Shown here piece after piece: positions 34,393-46,360 of a stretch of DNA of 64,000 nucleotides. Source of the stretch: Syncephalis plumigaleata (taxonomy: Eukaryota > Zoopagomycota > Zoopagomycetes > Zoopagales > Piptocephalidaceae); NCBI GenBank assembly GCA_025201365.1, contig JAIXMF010000001.1, positions 2,294,001 to 2,358,000 of the forward strand, written 5' to 3'. Below the pieces are notes generated by a model. The model ran no database searches and had not been told where the DNA came from. It saw only the letters and a list, made by a program, of their open reading frames with translations. The stretch's first letter is position 1; the number at the start of each line of letters is the position of its first letter. Position numbers and translations under genes: made by a program.

Positions 34393-35073
34393 ATGAATTC
34401 TAGTATATGTCGCAGCATTACGAAGAGTAATGTCTTTCCCGCTATTTGGAGACAGTCCTTTATATCAAAGAAATGCATATCTACACGCACATTCCCCTAT
34501 AGAACCGGTTCTATACCGTTGATTCAGCCTTGCAAGCAAAGACTGCAAACACATTCATTAGTGCCATTACGTGCCTTTAGCCTGACAAGAACTGTATTCA
34601 AGGAGATAGCATCAACTGTGGAAGGAGAAGTCAAGAGTAGCGAGCAACAAGAGGATGCTACTCCCCCCGCAGATGGTCGCTTACTACTTGCATTTACCTG
34701 TAATCGTTGTGGTCATCGTCAGGCGCGTCACTTGTCACGACGTGCTTACTACACCGGTGTCGTTATCATACAATGCGACGGGTGCAAGTCGAAGCATCTT
34801 ATCGCCGACCATCTTGACTGGTTCCGCGATAAAGGCGTCACAGTGGAGGATTTGATGCGGGAGAAAGGCGAATCGGTAACCTGGCTACAAGCGAGCGATC
34901 TAAAGGACATACCAAACACCGATGGTAAGCAGCAAGCTGCGACTGAGGAAGCACTCGTGGAGATTCCCTCCGAGGATGTGGCTCGATTACGGGAGATACT
35001 AGGCGAGGCACAGGCACGAATGCGAAAAGACGCGAATACACAGGCTACATTGCATCAGCAAGATAAAGGTTAA
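34393..35073 (+). CDS. ZIM17: Zim17/DNL-type zinc-finger chaperone, mitochondrial
   Basis: This single-exon gene encodes 226 residues. Zim17 (Hep1, DNLZ) keeps matrix Hsp70 soluble and supports protein import and Fe-S work. The N-terminal 70 residues are basic and Ser/Arg-rich, like a mitochondrial presequence. The zinc finger has two CxxC pairs, FTCNRCGHRQ and IIQCDGCKSKHLIADHLDWF, which is the DNL-type signature. The C-terminal 80 residues are charged and helical (EDVARLREILGEAQARM) and longer than in yeast. The ATG at 34393 is the first in frame. Confidence 0.9.
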   Translation: MNSSICRSITKSNVFPAIWRQSFISKKCISTRTFPYRTGSIPLIQPCKQRLQTHSLVPLRAFSLTRTVFKEIASTVEGEVKSSEQQEDATPPADGRLLLAFTCNRCGHRQARHLSRRAYYTGVVIIQCDGCKSKHLIADHLDWFRDKGVTVEDLMREKGESVTWLQASDLKDIPNTDGKQQAATEEALVEIPSEDVARLREILGEAQARMRKDANTQATLHQQDKG

Positions 35074-35504
35074 GACTACTCGATAGATAGAATAACAATA
35101 AGAATAAATTAATATTAGCTAGTATATAGAGGTGCACGACTCTTAGTAGAGATCGATGTATATGTTTATTTAAACTGTAAATAAGATGACATGCTATTGC
35201 AATCAAGAGATGTACGTCTCTTTCCTATTCTATTGTTATGAAGCTTAATCAATAGCTAATGAGAATAGAAAGGAATATCACGTATTTCTATGTAATAATA
35301 ATACGCTTGTAAATAGAAAAATGTAATGATAATATGCAAAATTGGATAGTAACTCATTTGTATTCGCGCGTTTTACATAATATAAACTAGTCCTAATCGG
35401 TGTACAGACTAGTCATGTACTGTTTTGTCGTTTGTTGCTAGTTCTTTTGTTGGCAAATTCAACAAATCTAAATGATCATAATTCATCATGATCCATTCCT
35501 TGCT
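35074..35504. other. intergenic between convergent genes
   Basis: This AT-rich stretch between the Zim17 stop and the transporter stop presumably holds both 3' UTRs. No feature is recognised. Confidence 0.5.
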
Positions 35505-37064
35505 TTATACCTGTTTAACCGACCATGGCAGCAGTAGTAGCCCGCCATTGACCGAGTAGACATTATCCGCTTGACGTTCCGTGGCTTTCACATCCGACTT
35601 GGCCCGATCATAGAGCCATAGCCCATAGAAGGTGAGTAGGATGCCGAATGCTTGCACACTCGATACCGGTTGTTGAAACCATAACAATGCCACGGTGATC
35701 ACCACCACACGCTTCATTAGAGAGGCGATACTGTAAGATACCGCGGTACAGGTGGCTAGCACATTGATCGCTAGCAAAGCTTGACAAAAGTGAGCGGTGG
35801 CATTTAAGAAAAAGTAATAGCCAATGAGGTAGATGGGTGTGTCATCGTTAAACACCGGATAGGGCCTGCCACCAATCTCGCCATGACCAAAGAGTAGTTG
35901 CGCACCCTCGGCGTAGAACCATCCCGGTGTGAGGCAGATGAACGCGCTACACGCTGACCAGATCAGCATGTTCAACTTATCCATACGTGGCTTCGCATTT
36001 GCCACGTTATCGCCCGTATCGCGAAATAGAACACGTTTGCTAAACACGTTCTGTGCAACGTAGACCATACTGGATCCCAATGCGCATAGTAGACCCACAA
36101 ATTGTAGTTTCAATTCAGACATGCAGGCGAGCATCACACCCAATGTAAGCGGTATCAATGCTAGATAGACGCGTGGCGAGTAACGCGCACCATAGACCAT
36201 TCGATACACTATTACTGTAAATAAAGGAGAAAGAGCCTAAGAAGTGGATTGATGCATCTCGATGTTAATAACAATCACATTGATCTAATTTGTATGTGTA
36301 TATGCATTCATTACCTTTACTGTATGCACTGAACTAATAGGAATCTGCGAAGTAGCTATGCTGGTAAGCACTTGCGATCCAATTTGAAACCCACATAATG
36401 GCACGATAGTTTTGAGCAACTCGAAACTTGGTTCCTGCAATCTCGATAGACCGAGACCTTTTGCCGCGATTACACCGTAGACCGCGATGAAGGCAAATTG
36501 AATCCAGCTTACGGTCACCGGATAATGAAAGATGTTCAATAGTTGTTTACCAACATTATTGGCAATTGACGACGAGGCATACCAGGCAAGACATAGCATA
36601 ATTAGATAGGCGGACTCTCCGCCTAGATGATCAATCCATCGACGAGCCAGCGTCGACACCGATTGTACTAATGAATGTGAGGTCAGACCGGACAAACGAT
36701 TTGTATAAGCATCATTGACAGACTCATTATAATAGTAATGATGATTGGATGCAGCTGTTGTCGTGTGTAGAAAGGGATGATAATCACTAGTAGTAGTAGC
36801 AGTAGCAGATGTTTGTGAATAGGCTAATGGACTATGTGGCGTGTAGGGTGGTGGCGGGTCATCCTGAAAAGATACCGGTGAAGCGGATTCAATAAAGCGT
36901 TTCTCGGTTAGACTGAATTCAACACCTGACGCTGGTATTCCACGACGTAACGACCTAGTATCCGTGCTGCTATCGGTAGTCGTACTATTATACGCGGTTG
37001 ACGAGCGAGCCTGTAAGCGTGACTGAACCGTCTCGTTTAAAGGAAGTGCGGTAGCAGTGGCCAT
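35505..37064 (-). CDS. triose-phosphate-translocator/nucleotide-sugar-transporter family (DMT) protein
   Basis: Two exons on the minus strand (37064 down to about 36310, then about 36214 down to 35505) give roughly 490 residues. A long polar, Ser/Thr-rich N-terminal tail of about 140 residues, with a PPPPYTPH proline stretch, precedes ten predicted membrane helices of the TPT family. Landmarks are NNVGKQLLNIFHYPVTVSW, QIPISSVHTVK joined to ALSPLFTVIVYR, FVGLLCALGSSMVYVAQNVFSKR and YSIASLMKRVVVITVALLWF. Fungal relatives sit in ER or Golgi membranes; the transported solute cannot be told from sequence. The start at 37064 is the first ATG. Confidence 0.85.
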
Positions 37065-38412
37065 CTTTCCTTTTTCCTTTTACTACCGTTCTACCTGACT
37101 ATAGTCACTGACAGCTGAGAATAATAGTATGCAAAATAGATACTAGTTCGTTGTCAAGATAAAGAAAAGAAAACACAGAAGAAGGAGAAGGAGAAGGGAT
37201 AGTCAATTCAGCAAGTAACGAGTAACGTGAAACACTAGTTCAAGGAACAGACAATTAGTAATTATAATAATGCTAAGCAATGAGATGAAGCAATGTCACG
37301 ACAACTACAGAACAAGTGGAACAAAAGCGGAAAGTGCAAGTGAAATACAATGATAATCATAGAAATATCAACATTATCTATTCATCCATCTCTAGTATCT
37401 GCATTAAGCATCGGGGATAATGAACTAGGGCTATCGGGTACTTCTTTTGTAATTGATAACCACCATGAGGAGATTGAATAGAGACATCTACTTGATCGTA
37501 GAATCATTTATATCGTTTCTATCCCCAATGTATGGGTTAGCAAGTGACTCGTATCCCGATAATGAGGAGAGTACATTCAAAATAAATACCACATATTGAG
37601 GGGATATCCGTTTCGTGGATGCACATGCAGTGTCGCTATCAAAAGCAAGTAAAAGTAAGCAGTTAATAGCGAGAATACAGCAACCTACAATGCATATTCA
37701 ATGATTCCGTAGAATGCCGAATGTATGATTCATTGTGTGTTCTCTATGTACTACATACACTACATGGGTGAATGAATGGATGAATGAATGAATGGATGAC
37801 TAATGTTGTCTAATTATGCTAACATTTTTTTATTAGATACTGATACCAGCTGATACAGGCCATTTCCATCCAATTTGCGCAGTTAGCCTTCTGTCTTTAT
37901 GAATAAATGATATTTAACACTATCAATGAGTGATTCATTACTAATACTGAATTGTTATTATTATCATGCTGTGTTAATTGACATTTCTATGTTGATAATG
38001 GTGTTAACAGTTGTGCTAATCTATTTATTAATAAACAGCAATAGTTAAAGATAAATGCGCAAATTGGTTGGAAAAACACTGTACCTTTACCCATAATGAT
38101 GGTGGGTTAACAAGTCACCCTCGTTCCAGTTTAATAATTTCTCTCTCTTATTTGTTGTTATGCCCCTTACGATATTTTTGTCCTTTTTTTTTGAAACGAA
38201 CTTGTCGTACACTTGTCTAAACAGAATAACGAGACTACCAAGAAGCACGTCGTTACTTATAAATAACATATCATATTGTTTGTCGCATGCTATTGCTCAT
38301 ACGTACCTGATCAACAAACGCATATCATTTATTGTTAGTAATAACGAGCACCTATTGATCAATTGTAATAGCAACATTATCAGCATTGTTATTCTGTTAT
38401 TCTATTACTATC
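37065..38412. other. intergenic with TIR element copy B
   Basis: The divergent gap between the TPT-family transporter and the first MFS gene is AT-rich and holds one TIR element at 37854-38083. A GAATGAATGGAT repeat run lies near 37768-37800. Promoters of both genes must lie here. Confidence 0.55.
37854..38083. mobile_element. TIR DNA element, copy B (MITE, 230 bp)
   Basis: It starts TACAGGCCATTTCCATCC and ends GGTTGGAAAAACACTGTA, so the ends are inverted and bounded by TA. The inside matches the non-coding parts of copy A but lacks the Fanzor-like fragment, as in a deletion derivative. It lies 330 bp before the MFS gene at 38413. Confidence 0.8.
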
Positions 38413-40505
38413 ATGTCACATTCATCGCCTGTAGTTGATACTACTACCAACCTGAATCATCATTATGATAGTGATAATAATGATAATAAGCATGTCTCTT
38501 TGATAAATACTGCTACTACTGCTACGAGTAGTAGTAATAGTGGTACACGACCTGTTACTCCTCTACCGAGACGGTCACTATTAATTATATGCTGTGCTCG
38601 TGTGGGTGAACCAGTATCATTTACTATGCTATTTCCATTCGTTTACTTTGTAAGTATGATTATCCTATAGTGTATTCCTGGTAGGATGTAACTAACCTAA
38701 TCTATCTCTCGCTCGCTCTCTTTCTATGATGATTAGATGGTATGTAGAAAAGTGATGTGATAATGATGCAATTATATTCACTGATTCATTTACTTTAGAT
38801 ACGTGACTTTCATATGACGGATAATCAAAAAGAAATCGGTTATTACGTCGGTCTATTGGCATCATCGTTTGCTGTTGCTCAATGCGTTAGTGGTAAGTGG
38901 CGATGAATACGATACGCTTTATTCTATTATAAATTACTTATGCATATGTATGTTGAATTAGGATTGCCATGGGGCTATCTATCGGATCGTATTGGTCGAC
39001 GTCCAGTAATTATGGCTGGGCTATTAGGCACTACCGTGTGTTCGTTACTATTCGGTTTGAGCACATCATTCGCATGGGCAATGTCCGTTCGTATTATGGC
39101 AGGTCTACTCAATGGCAACATCGGTGTTATCAAAAGTATGGTCGGTGAAATAACCGATGAGACTAATCGAGGCAAGTATCATATGCATCACATCTCATTG
39201 ATATCACTTATTTATATTCCATCTGTGTATCATTTGTATTTTGATTAGCGGGCGCTTTCAGTATATTGCCAATGGTGTATGGTCTAGGCTGTATTATTGG
39301 TCCCACCATTGGTGGTATGTTATCCTATCCAGCCGATAAATATCCGAGTCTATTCGGTAATATTGCTTTCCTACAAAACTATCCATTCTTCCTGCCATGC
39401 GCTGTTTGTTCCTGTTTCACTCTGGTCGGATTTCTACTCGCGTTCTTCTGCCTTGAAGAGACACTGAAGCGTGGTCGTGCATCATCTGCGCCCTCTGCGT
39501 CATCTGCATCTGCATCTGCATTGCCATCCTCCTCCGTTAATGAGACTAGTCCATTATTGCAATCATCACAGAATAATACCACTACCAGTAGAACCGTGCC
39601 TAGTTATACACATGCTATGACCCATGATAATAAATTACCATCTAACGGTGAAATGGTAGTGGATTCAACATCTCCTTTATTGGAGAATGGCTCTACCATC
39701 ACTGATGGTGAACAACAGGAAATGGAGCAAACATCGTCGTCGTCGTCGTCGTCATCAACATGGATACCCTCCAGATGTTGGCCTGCCATTCTAGCCGGTG
39801 GCACGTTGGCCTTTCAATCCATTGTATTCGATGAGATATTTACCATGTGGGCAGCAACGCCTATCATACTGGGTGGACTTAGTTTCACGTCAAAGGAAAT
39901 CGGCTTGATTCTCTCGGTAGCGGGTATTGTTACCCTATTAGTGCAATTAACGTATGTCCCGCTTGAGAGACGTTTCGGTTCGCATAACCTATTCTGTATG
40001 GCCATGCTAGGCTATGCCATCATCTTGTTCATCTTTCCGTGGATCTCCCTACTTAGTGGCACGCCAGGAGATGAGACTAAGCCACGCCCTCTCCTCTGGT
40101 CATGTCTAATGTTGGGCATCGGTTGTCGTATTTCATGTAGTGTACTCAGTTTCACTTCCTATAATCTTTTGGTAAGTATTAGATAGTAATATACATAGAA
40201 ACAGTGTTCATACTAACAATAATTGTTATTTACCTATGTGGTATTAGTTATTGGAATCAGCACGGGGTACCACATCACTCGGTACAGTCAATGGTATGGG
40301 CTTGTGTGTACAATCGATGGCGCGTGCCTTGGGTCCGGCACTTGGTGGCATTTTATGGAGTTGGTCATTACAGACCGACTATAGTTATCCATTTGATAAT
40401 TCACTCACTTGGAATGTAATCGGATGTGTAAGTCTAATCACATCCATTTGGATGTCACGTACCGGTAAAAATGACACCACTAGCACTGTTGTACAAAATA
40501 AGTAG
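38413..40505 (+). CDS. MFS transporter, ZIF1/TetA-like group, paralog 1
   Basis: This multi-exon gene encodes about 580 residues. An N-terminal polar tail precedes LLIICCARVGEPVSFTMLFPF. The MFS motif-A loop reads GYLSDRIGRRPVIM, followed by RIMAGLLNGNIGVIKSM and YGLGCIIGPTIGGML, the pattern of fungal zinc-induced-facilitator-like drug/H+ antiporters. A long central loop rich in Ser and Thr separates the two six-helix halves. The last exon includes SLGTVNGMGLCVQSMARALG. Splicing appears to use a 3-nt exon, ATG, at 38737-38739, which restores the methionine of PFVYF-M-IRDFH. It is the upstream member of a tandem pair. The frame is intact. Confidence 0.88.
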
Positions 40506-40573
40506 GAAGATGTTTGTTCACTTAGTAGATTCAATTGAATATCGATTCATTTAAATGATATGTATCTAGGAAA

Positions 40574-40815
40574 TACAGGCTTTTTCCAACCAATTAGCGC
40601 ATTTATCCTTTAACATTTGCTCTTTATTAATAAACAGATTAACACAATTGTTAACATCATTATCGCATTGCTATTATTACTGAGTTGTTTTCATGGCCCT
40701 AGCAGTCGAGGGAGATGTTAATGATCGCTATATCATCTATTACAATTAGTGATAACTATTATTTATTCGTAAAGACAGAAGGCTAACTGCGCAAATTGGA
40801 TGGAAATAGCCTGTA
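40574..40815. mobile_element. TIR DNA element, copy C (MITE, 242 bp)
   Basis: The element starts TACAGGCTTTTTCCAACC and ends GGATGGAAATAGCCTGTA, the best-preserved pair of ends in the family, with TA at both borders. It is inverted relative to copy B, so it was not simply duplicated together with the MFS gene. It lies 69 bp before the start codon of the second MFS gene. Confidence 0.85.
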
Positions 40816-40883
40816 CTCCACGCCATAAACTCCTTTATTCATAATTGAACTTTTTCTTTTCTTTTTTATTGCTACTACTAGTA

Positions 40884-42836
40884 ATGAGACATAGTACTAG
40901 TACTAGTATGACTACTACTACTGCTATGAATGTTGCTACGCCAATACCTCGTATGCAACTATTTGTTATATGTTGTGCGAGATTCGGTGAACCTGTAGCT
41001 TTTACAGTGCTATTCCCATTTGTTTATTTTGTAAGTGGTTATTAGTTGTAATAGAATCACTTATTATACCACTATTACTAATTAGTTATATCTCTATATA
41101 TTTGTATATCTTTACTCATTCATTTAATAGATGGTACGTGCTATTATCAATAATAATAATGATGGGTATCTGTATTAATGTCATAATAATAGGTACAAGG
41201 ATTTCATATATCAGATGATCCAAAGGAAACAGGCTACTACGTTGGTATACTGGCATCGGCCTTTAGTATCGCACAATGTATTAGTGGTAGGTGATGGATA
41301 TACATTCGTATTTTACATTACATTATATAAATATAATCAATATTAGGTGTACCATGGGGTTGGTTATCAGATCGTATTGGACGTAGACCCGTTGTATTGA
41401 TGGGTCTACTCGCTACCACGATATGTACAGTTGCATTTGGGTTTAGTCCATCCTATCGATGGGCACTCATTAGTCGAATACTAGCCGGTCTCTGTAATGG
41501 CAATGTCGCGGTACTCAAGTCAATGTTAGCCGAGATATCTGATAAAACCAATCAAGGTAAGATAATCGATTACAATACTAATCATAGTAATAGTAATAAT
41601 AGTAATAATAAATGATGGTAAATAGCACGTATGTTCAGTTATCTTCCTTTATCATTTGTATTGGGTAGTATTGTTGGTCCACTCATTGGTGGTATACTAT
41701 CCAATCCAGAACATCAATACCCGGATACACTTGGTAGAATTCCTCTACTTCGTCAATATCCTTATTTATTACCATGTGTCGTGTGTGCCAGTATTACATT
41801 TATAACATGGGTATGGCATTATGTTTCCTCGAGGAAACGTTACATCATACACAAGATACGGTTGTCGTATCATCTACTCGTCATATGGAACAAGGCACGG
41901 AACGTACTCCATTATTAGACAAGACTCACACATCAAATCAATCTCGTAATTATACATCTAATGAAACAACAACAACAACATCACATCATCATCATCATCA
42001 TGTATGGATCAAATCGCTGATGAATCAGATACAGCAAGTATTATCACAGTTATTGCTCCTCATTCCGCATCGCCTTCTCCTTCTTCACCCTCTTCATCAC
42101 AACAGTTATGGGGTGTTCCTATGAGTTGTTGGGCACCCATTCTATTCTACGCATTATTATCATTTCAATCGACAATCTGTGACGAGTTAACACCATTATG
42201 GTTGGCCACACCAATTAGTGATGGCGGTTTGAATTTTAATAGTTTCGAGATTGGTACACTATTATCGATATGTGCCATCATCACATTAGCCACACAATTG
42301 ATGGCGTTTACACCATTGCAATATCGTTGGGGATCACTACGCTTATTCCAACTATCATTGTTGTTAGTGATACCTGCTTTGTACTACTACCGTATATCAA
42401 CAATCTAGCAAATCAACCCAGTAGTAATGATGGTACTACTAGTCGAGACTGGCTTGTATGGCCTTTTGTTCTATTGGGGATTGGTTGGCGTTTAGCACTC
42501 GGTGTTCTATCCTTTACAAGTGTCAACTTGATTGTCATCGATACTGCTCGTCATACCGATGCACTTGGCATGGTGAATTCCGTGGCACAATGTGCTAGCT
42601 ATTTGATGCGTGGTATGGGACCAATGATATGTGGTGCCATGTGGAGTTGGTCATTAACCAACGGATTGAGCTGGCCACTCGATACAAAACTATTATGGTT
42701 GCTACTAGCACTAGCGTCTGCACTTACGTGTATGGCATCAAACTATTGGCTTCCTAAGGATATAGCACCTCGTTACTTGACACTATCAGCATTATCAGAA
42801 GAGGAAGAAGAAAGAGAACAATCATGATGTTATTCG
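40884..42836 (+). CDS. MFS transporter, ZIF1/TetA-like group, paralog 2, with frame slips
   Basis: This is a tandem paralog of the preceding gene: LFVICCARFGEPVAFTVLF, motif A as GWLSDRIGRRPVVLM, RILAGLCNGNVAVLKSM, LGSIVGPLIGGIL and TDALGMVNSVAQCASYLMRG. The first introns match paralog 1, including a 3-nt ATG exon at 41131-41133. Where paralog 1 has one continuous exon, the frame here slips three times, near 41808, between about 42000 and 42100, and near 42380, each as if one base were missing. Similarity continues straight across, so these are not introns. Either recent decay or consensus errors could explain it. I set the end at the stop after EEEEREQS, which the frame places at about 42827. 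Confidence 0.75.
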
Positions 42837-44031
42837 TTCAAATACAAGTTTGTACAATGACAATGACGAGAATAGTCGTGAAAATTCCTGTATTGAAACA
42901 CTATTGCCATCTCACTTTAGGCTACACACACACGCGCGCGCATACGCACATGAACATACGTGTACACCATAACCACAAATAGAACAAAAGTTTTTATTTA
43001 GTTAGTCGTCTTCTTTATCATCAAGGAGACAAGGCTGTTGGATAAGAAATCGATAGAAAATATACATCATGAATAGCATCATTTAGCCGGTTTATCACTA
43101 ATGTGCCAGTATCACTCATTGTCTATTTTTAGTTACCACTCTACTAAATAATGAGAACTGCGAGGTTATAAAAGGAAAATAGTTTTTGTGATTTCTACTC
43201 CCTTCATTCATTTATTTGGTTCTAGCATTAGTAGTAGCATTTGTAGTAGAGATAGCTGATCTCAATCTATCTTCGCATCTATACGAGATTACGTGTCAAG
43301 TTTGTAGTGAAAACAGGTAAACGGGATGATTTGTGTTTTATTTTGAATGTAGCTGCGTGTGTTTCCATTGTGACATCTTTAGGGCTTGGTTTTGGTAACA
43401 TACATACATACATCCACGCACGCATGCAGACCGGTGACCGTGAGAACTGTAACAGTTGTGTGCGTGTATGTATACGCGTACGTACAGGCGTGTATGGTAT
43501 GCTTCTTCCAGTATACGTTTCTGTACATCTTCACTTCCTTCCCCCTTCTAACTTGTTTTCTCGAATTATATCCAACAACTCTTTCACTTTTTTCCTTTAC
43601 AACTATCGCCATCACCAATTACAAGAATAAACCTTTCTTTATCTAGTCAAGAGCAATATTCATTCTCATTACTACTACACTACCACTACTACTAACATTG
43701 CAAGCTATCTTCTTCTTCTTCTTCTTTATAACACGTTAGTGGTCATTTTATTCACCGCTATTGAATTTCCCGCTTTCTTTATTGAACGACGCTAGTCTAT
43801 CGTTGTCTACTGCTTATCGTCATTTTTATCTTCTTACTTCAGTGACAACTATCTCCTCCTATTAGTCAGTCGTCGTTTGTCTACTTTGTAGGCAAGAAGC
43901 AATAGCGTATTCATTTTATATTTGCATTCCTCTTTCTTTCGTTTCTTCATAAATATACACCTATCTAACTATTGCGTATTGCATTATTCCATTTTATTTT
44001 ACCATACTTTGTGCTCTTATTCATCGTTATC
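42828..44031. other. intergenic, upstream of cysteine dioxygenase
   Basis: This 1.2-kb AT- and CT-rich gap has an alternating CA/CG tract near 42921-42945 and TTC repeats near 43710-43727. No gene is recognised. Confidence 0.5.
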
Positions 44032-44827
44032 ATGTCAAAGACTACTGCATCAACATCTGTCCCGGTACCAAAGGATTTGGACGATTTGGTTCGTCTTCTT
44101 CGATTGGAACTCGGTGAACACGGGCTAGACTCGAAGGAAGTGGATGTTAGCCGTGTTCAACAGATTATGGCAAATTACAAGTCGTGCGACGAGGACTGGC
44201 AAAAATACGCCATGTTCGATCCATATCGTTACACGCGTAATCTCGTCGATGACGGTAATGGTAAGTTCAATCTACTTATTTTGGCGTGGGGCGAACAACA
44301 CCAAAGCGCCATTCACGACCATAGTAACTCGCATTGTATCATGAAGATACTGGATGGCGAGCTACAGGAGGAGCAGTTCGAGTGGCCCGACACCGGATGC
44401 AACGATAGCGACTGCTCCAACGCCATGATGATGACACCGGATGCTGAGGACGAGCAAGGTGCCATGTCATTGATTAAATGCTCTAAGTATGGACGTGATG
44501 CGGTCACCTATATTCATGGTAAGTTTTTCTTATTCTTAGATCGATAAATGATAGATACAACTAATATTAATTTATTTACTAATACTACTAATACTACTAA
44601 TACTACTAATACTAATACTAATACTACTAATACTACTAGATCGAATTGGTTTACATCGTGTAGGTAATCAATCCAACAGAAAGGGCGCGGTATCGCTTCA
44701 TTTGTACACGCCACCCATCAACATGTGCCGAACCTTCTGCGAAGGAACTGGCAAGGCGCGCGCCAGTGGCTGTACCACTTTTTACTCTGTACGCGGTGAA
44801 CGCGTCCATCACGTTCCTAAGCCTTAA
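44032..44827 (+). CDS. CDO1: cysteine dioxygenase
   Basis: Two exons (44032-44519 and about 44640-44827) give about 226 residues of the cupin-fold enzyme that oxidises cysteine to cysteine sulfinate using non-haem iron. Two iron histidines and the cofactor cysteine are seen in IHDHSNSHCIMKILDG. The third histidine is in AVSLHLYTPP, and FYSVRGERV supplies the C-terminal strand with the tyrosine expected to crosslink to the cysteine. The join HD-RIGLHRVGN across the intron restores the family motif. The intron is filled by a CTAATACTA repeat. An insert rich in Asp and Met (about residues 125-145) lengthens one loop. Confidence 0.92.
44570..44638 (+). repeat. CTA/ATA tandem repeat inside intron
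   Basis: Units of CTAATA and CTACTAATA fill most of the intron of cysteine dioxygenase. They contain many copies of a branch-point-like CTAAT. Confidence 0.8.
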
Positions 44828-45115
44828 TATCTATATACATGGCTATCCACATGTATGGACGATGTTTTCTATTTCTCTTCTTCCTTTCTTCATTTCTTAT
44901 TATTCTTCATTTCATTATCTTATAATTAAATGAAGTATACATATAATATCAATATATATATGTATTAGAGGTGCATTTGCTTATGTGTATTCGTGTATAT
45001 GTGTGTTTATGCTTGTTTATCTAATACAAATACAAATACAAATATTGTTATTGCTATTATTTAGTTAGTATCTGATATCAATGAAACATATATAAGAATA
45101 TAACAACAATTTAAC

Positions 45116-45330
45116 TACAGGACTTTTCCAACCAATTTGCGCAGTTAATCTTTTGTTTCTACTAATAAATAACTGATACTTGCCATTTAATGTCATTGTG
45201 TCGATTATAATATATACATATTCAACCTGTTCATTTATTACTAGCAATCAGTAAGCACTAATACTAATTGACAGGTTTGTTATTAGTGTCTAATGACGTT
45301 AATGATTTACTAATCCATTTCTAAGTATTC
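45116..45330. mobile_element. TIR DNA element, copy D, decayed
   Basis: A clear left end, TACAGGACTTTTCCAACC followed by AATTTGCGCAGTTAATC, leads into sequence loosely like the inside of copy B. The right inverted repeat is no longer recognisable, so the end is approximate. Confidence 0.6.
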
Positions 45331-46173
45331 ATTTCATTGTTGTTTCCTTTACTTTACCAATGCTGTCTTCTTAGTATTGACTACATTCTGCTTGTCGTTG
45401 ACTTCTTTCACATACTGTGTTCTCCGTGCTAATCTCATTTCCCTTACCCTTAAACAGTAAGTGCCTTCTTTGTGTCAACTATATTCCACTGGTCAGTAAA
45501 CAACGCACGTCTACTTCATCTTAACTATATGCTAGTTATTCCTTTTTCTTTTATTTACTTATTTACTTTCTCAGTAATACGCGTCTTCTTCGTGTCATTC
45601 ACATTCCACTTACTACATCTCTCACTTTAGCATACACATTCCCAATAGCAGCTATTCTGTCATACTATCTCTATGTCGTTTATTTATCTCTTTGTTTTCC
45701 TCTTCCTCTAACCTATCTACATGCTCACTTGTTGTTATTGTTATTATACCAATAAGCCTTGTTTATTGTTTGTTCTAGTCCTTTGTCTTCTATCACTGTC
45801 CTGCTTATTTATCAATGTTTCAGCGTTTACTGCTCTCGTTGTAGTATGTACCCTTTACTTTTACCGCTCTTTTCCGTCATCTGTTTGTATGCCACTATTA
45901 CGTCATGCTTTGATTTGTATTTTTATTTGTTTACTGCCATCTACATACTCTATTTACCTACAAACATACACTGCTTCTTCAAATAAACTGGCATACGTGC
46001 TCATGCACCCTTCCTTGTTCATTCCTTGCTCGTTCGTAACAAGTCAGTCATTCTACTAGTTACTGCTTGTTTATTACATTGTTTATCGTGTATTCACTTT
46101 GTTCACTCGTTGCTCTCTATGCAACTAACCGTAAGCATTATCATCATAACTTATCTATTATACTAGTTTATTA

Positions 46174-46360
46174 CTACTTGTAAGTACATGGCATGGCAAT
46201 ATCCAACTATACTAGTATACTTGTATCATCTACCTTATAGAATTGATGATGATAGTTATCGCTATCAATAAATGATCCATTACTGAATACTGAATTGTTA
46301 TTATTATTATGCTGTGTTAATTGGCATTTCTATGGTGAATAATGGCGCTAACAATTTAAC
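46174..46360. mobile_element. TIR DNA element, copy E, internal fragment
   Basis: This piece matches copy A from about 7205 to 7395 closely, including the ACTTGTAAGTACATG start region of the Fanzor-like fragment on the minus strand and the following AT-rich filler. Both ends of the element are missing. Confidence 0.75.

Noticed and set aside
44570-44638. CTAATACTA array as a possible CRISPR-like or satellite unit
   Set aside because: It lies wholly within the cysteine dioxygenase intron, has no spacers and is a simple microsatellite.
45721-46059. 112-residue hydrophobic plus-strand frame
   Set aside because: It is rich in Leu, Cys, Ser, Phe and Tyr as expected from a T/C-rich strand, has no splice context or known motif, and lies in transposon debris.
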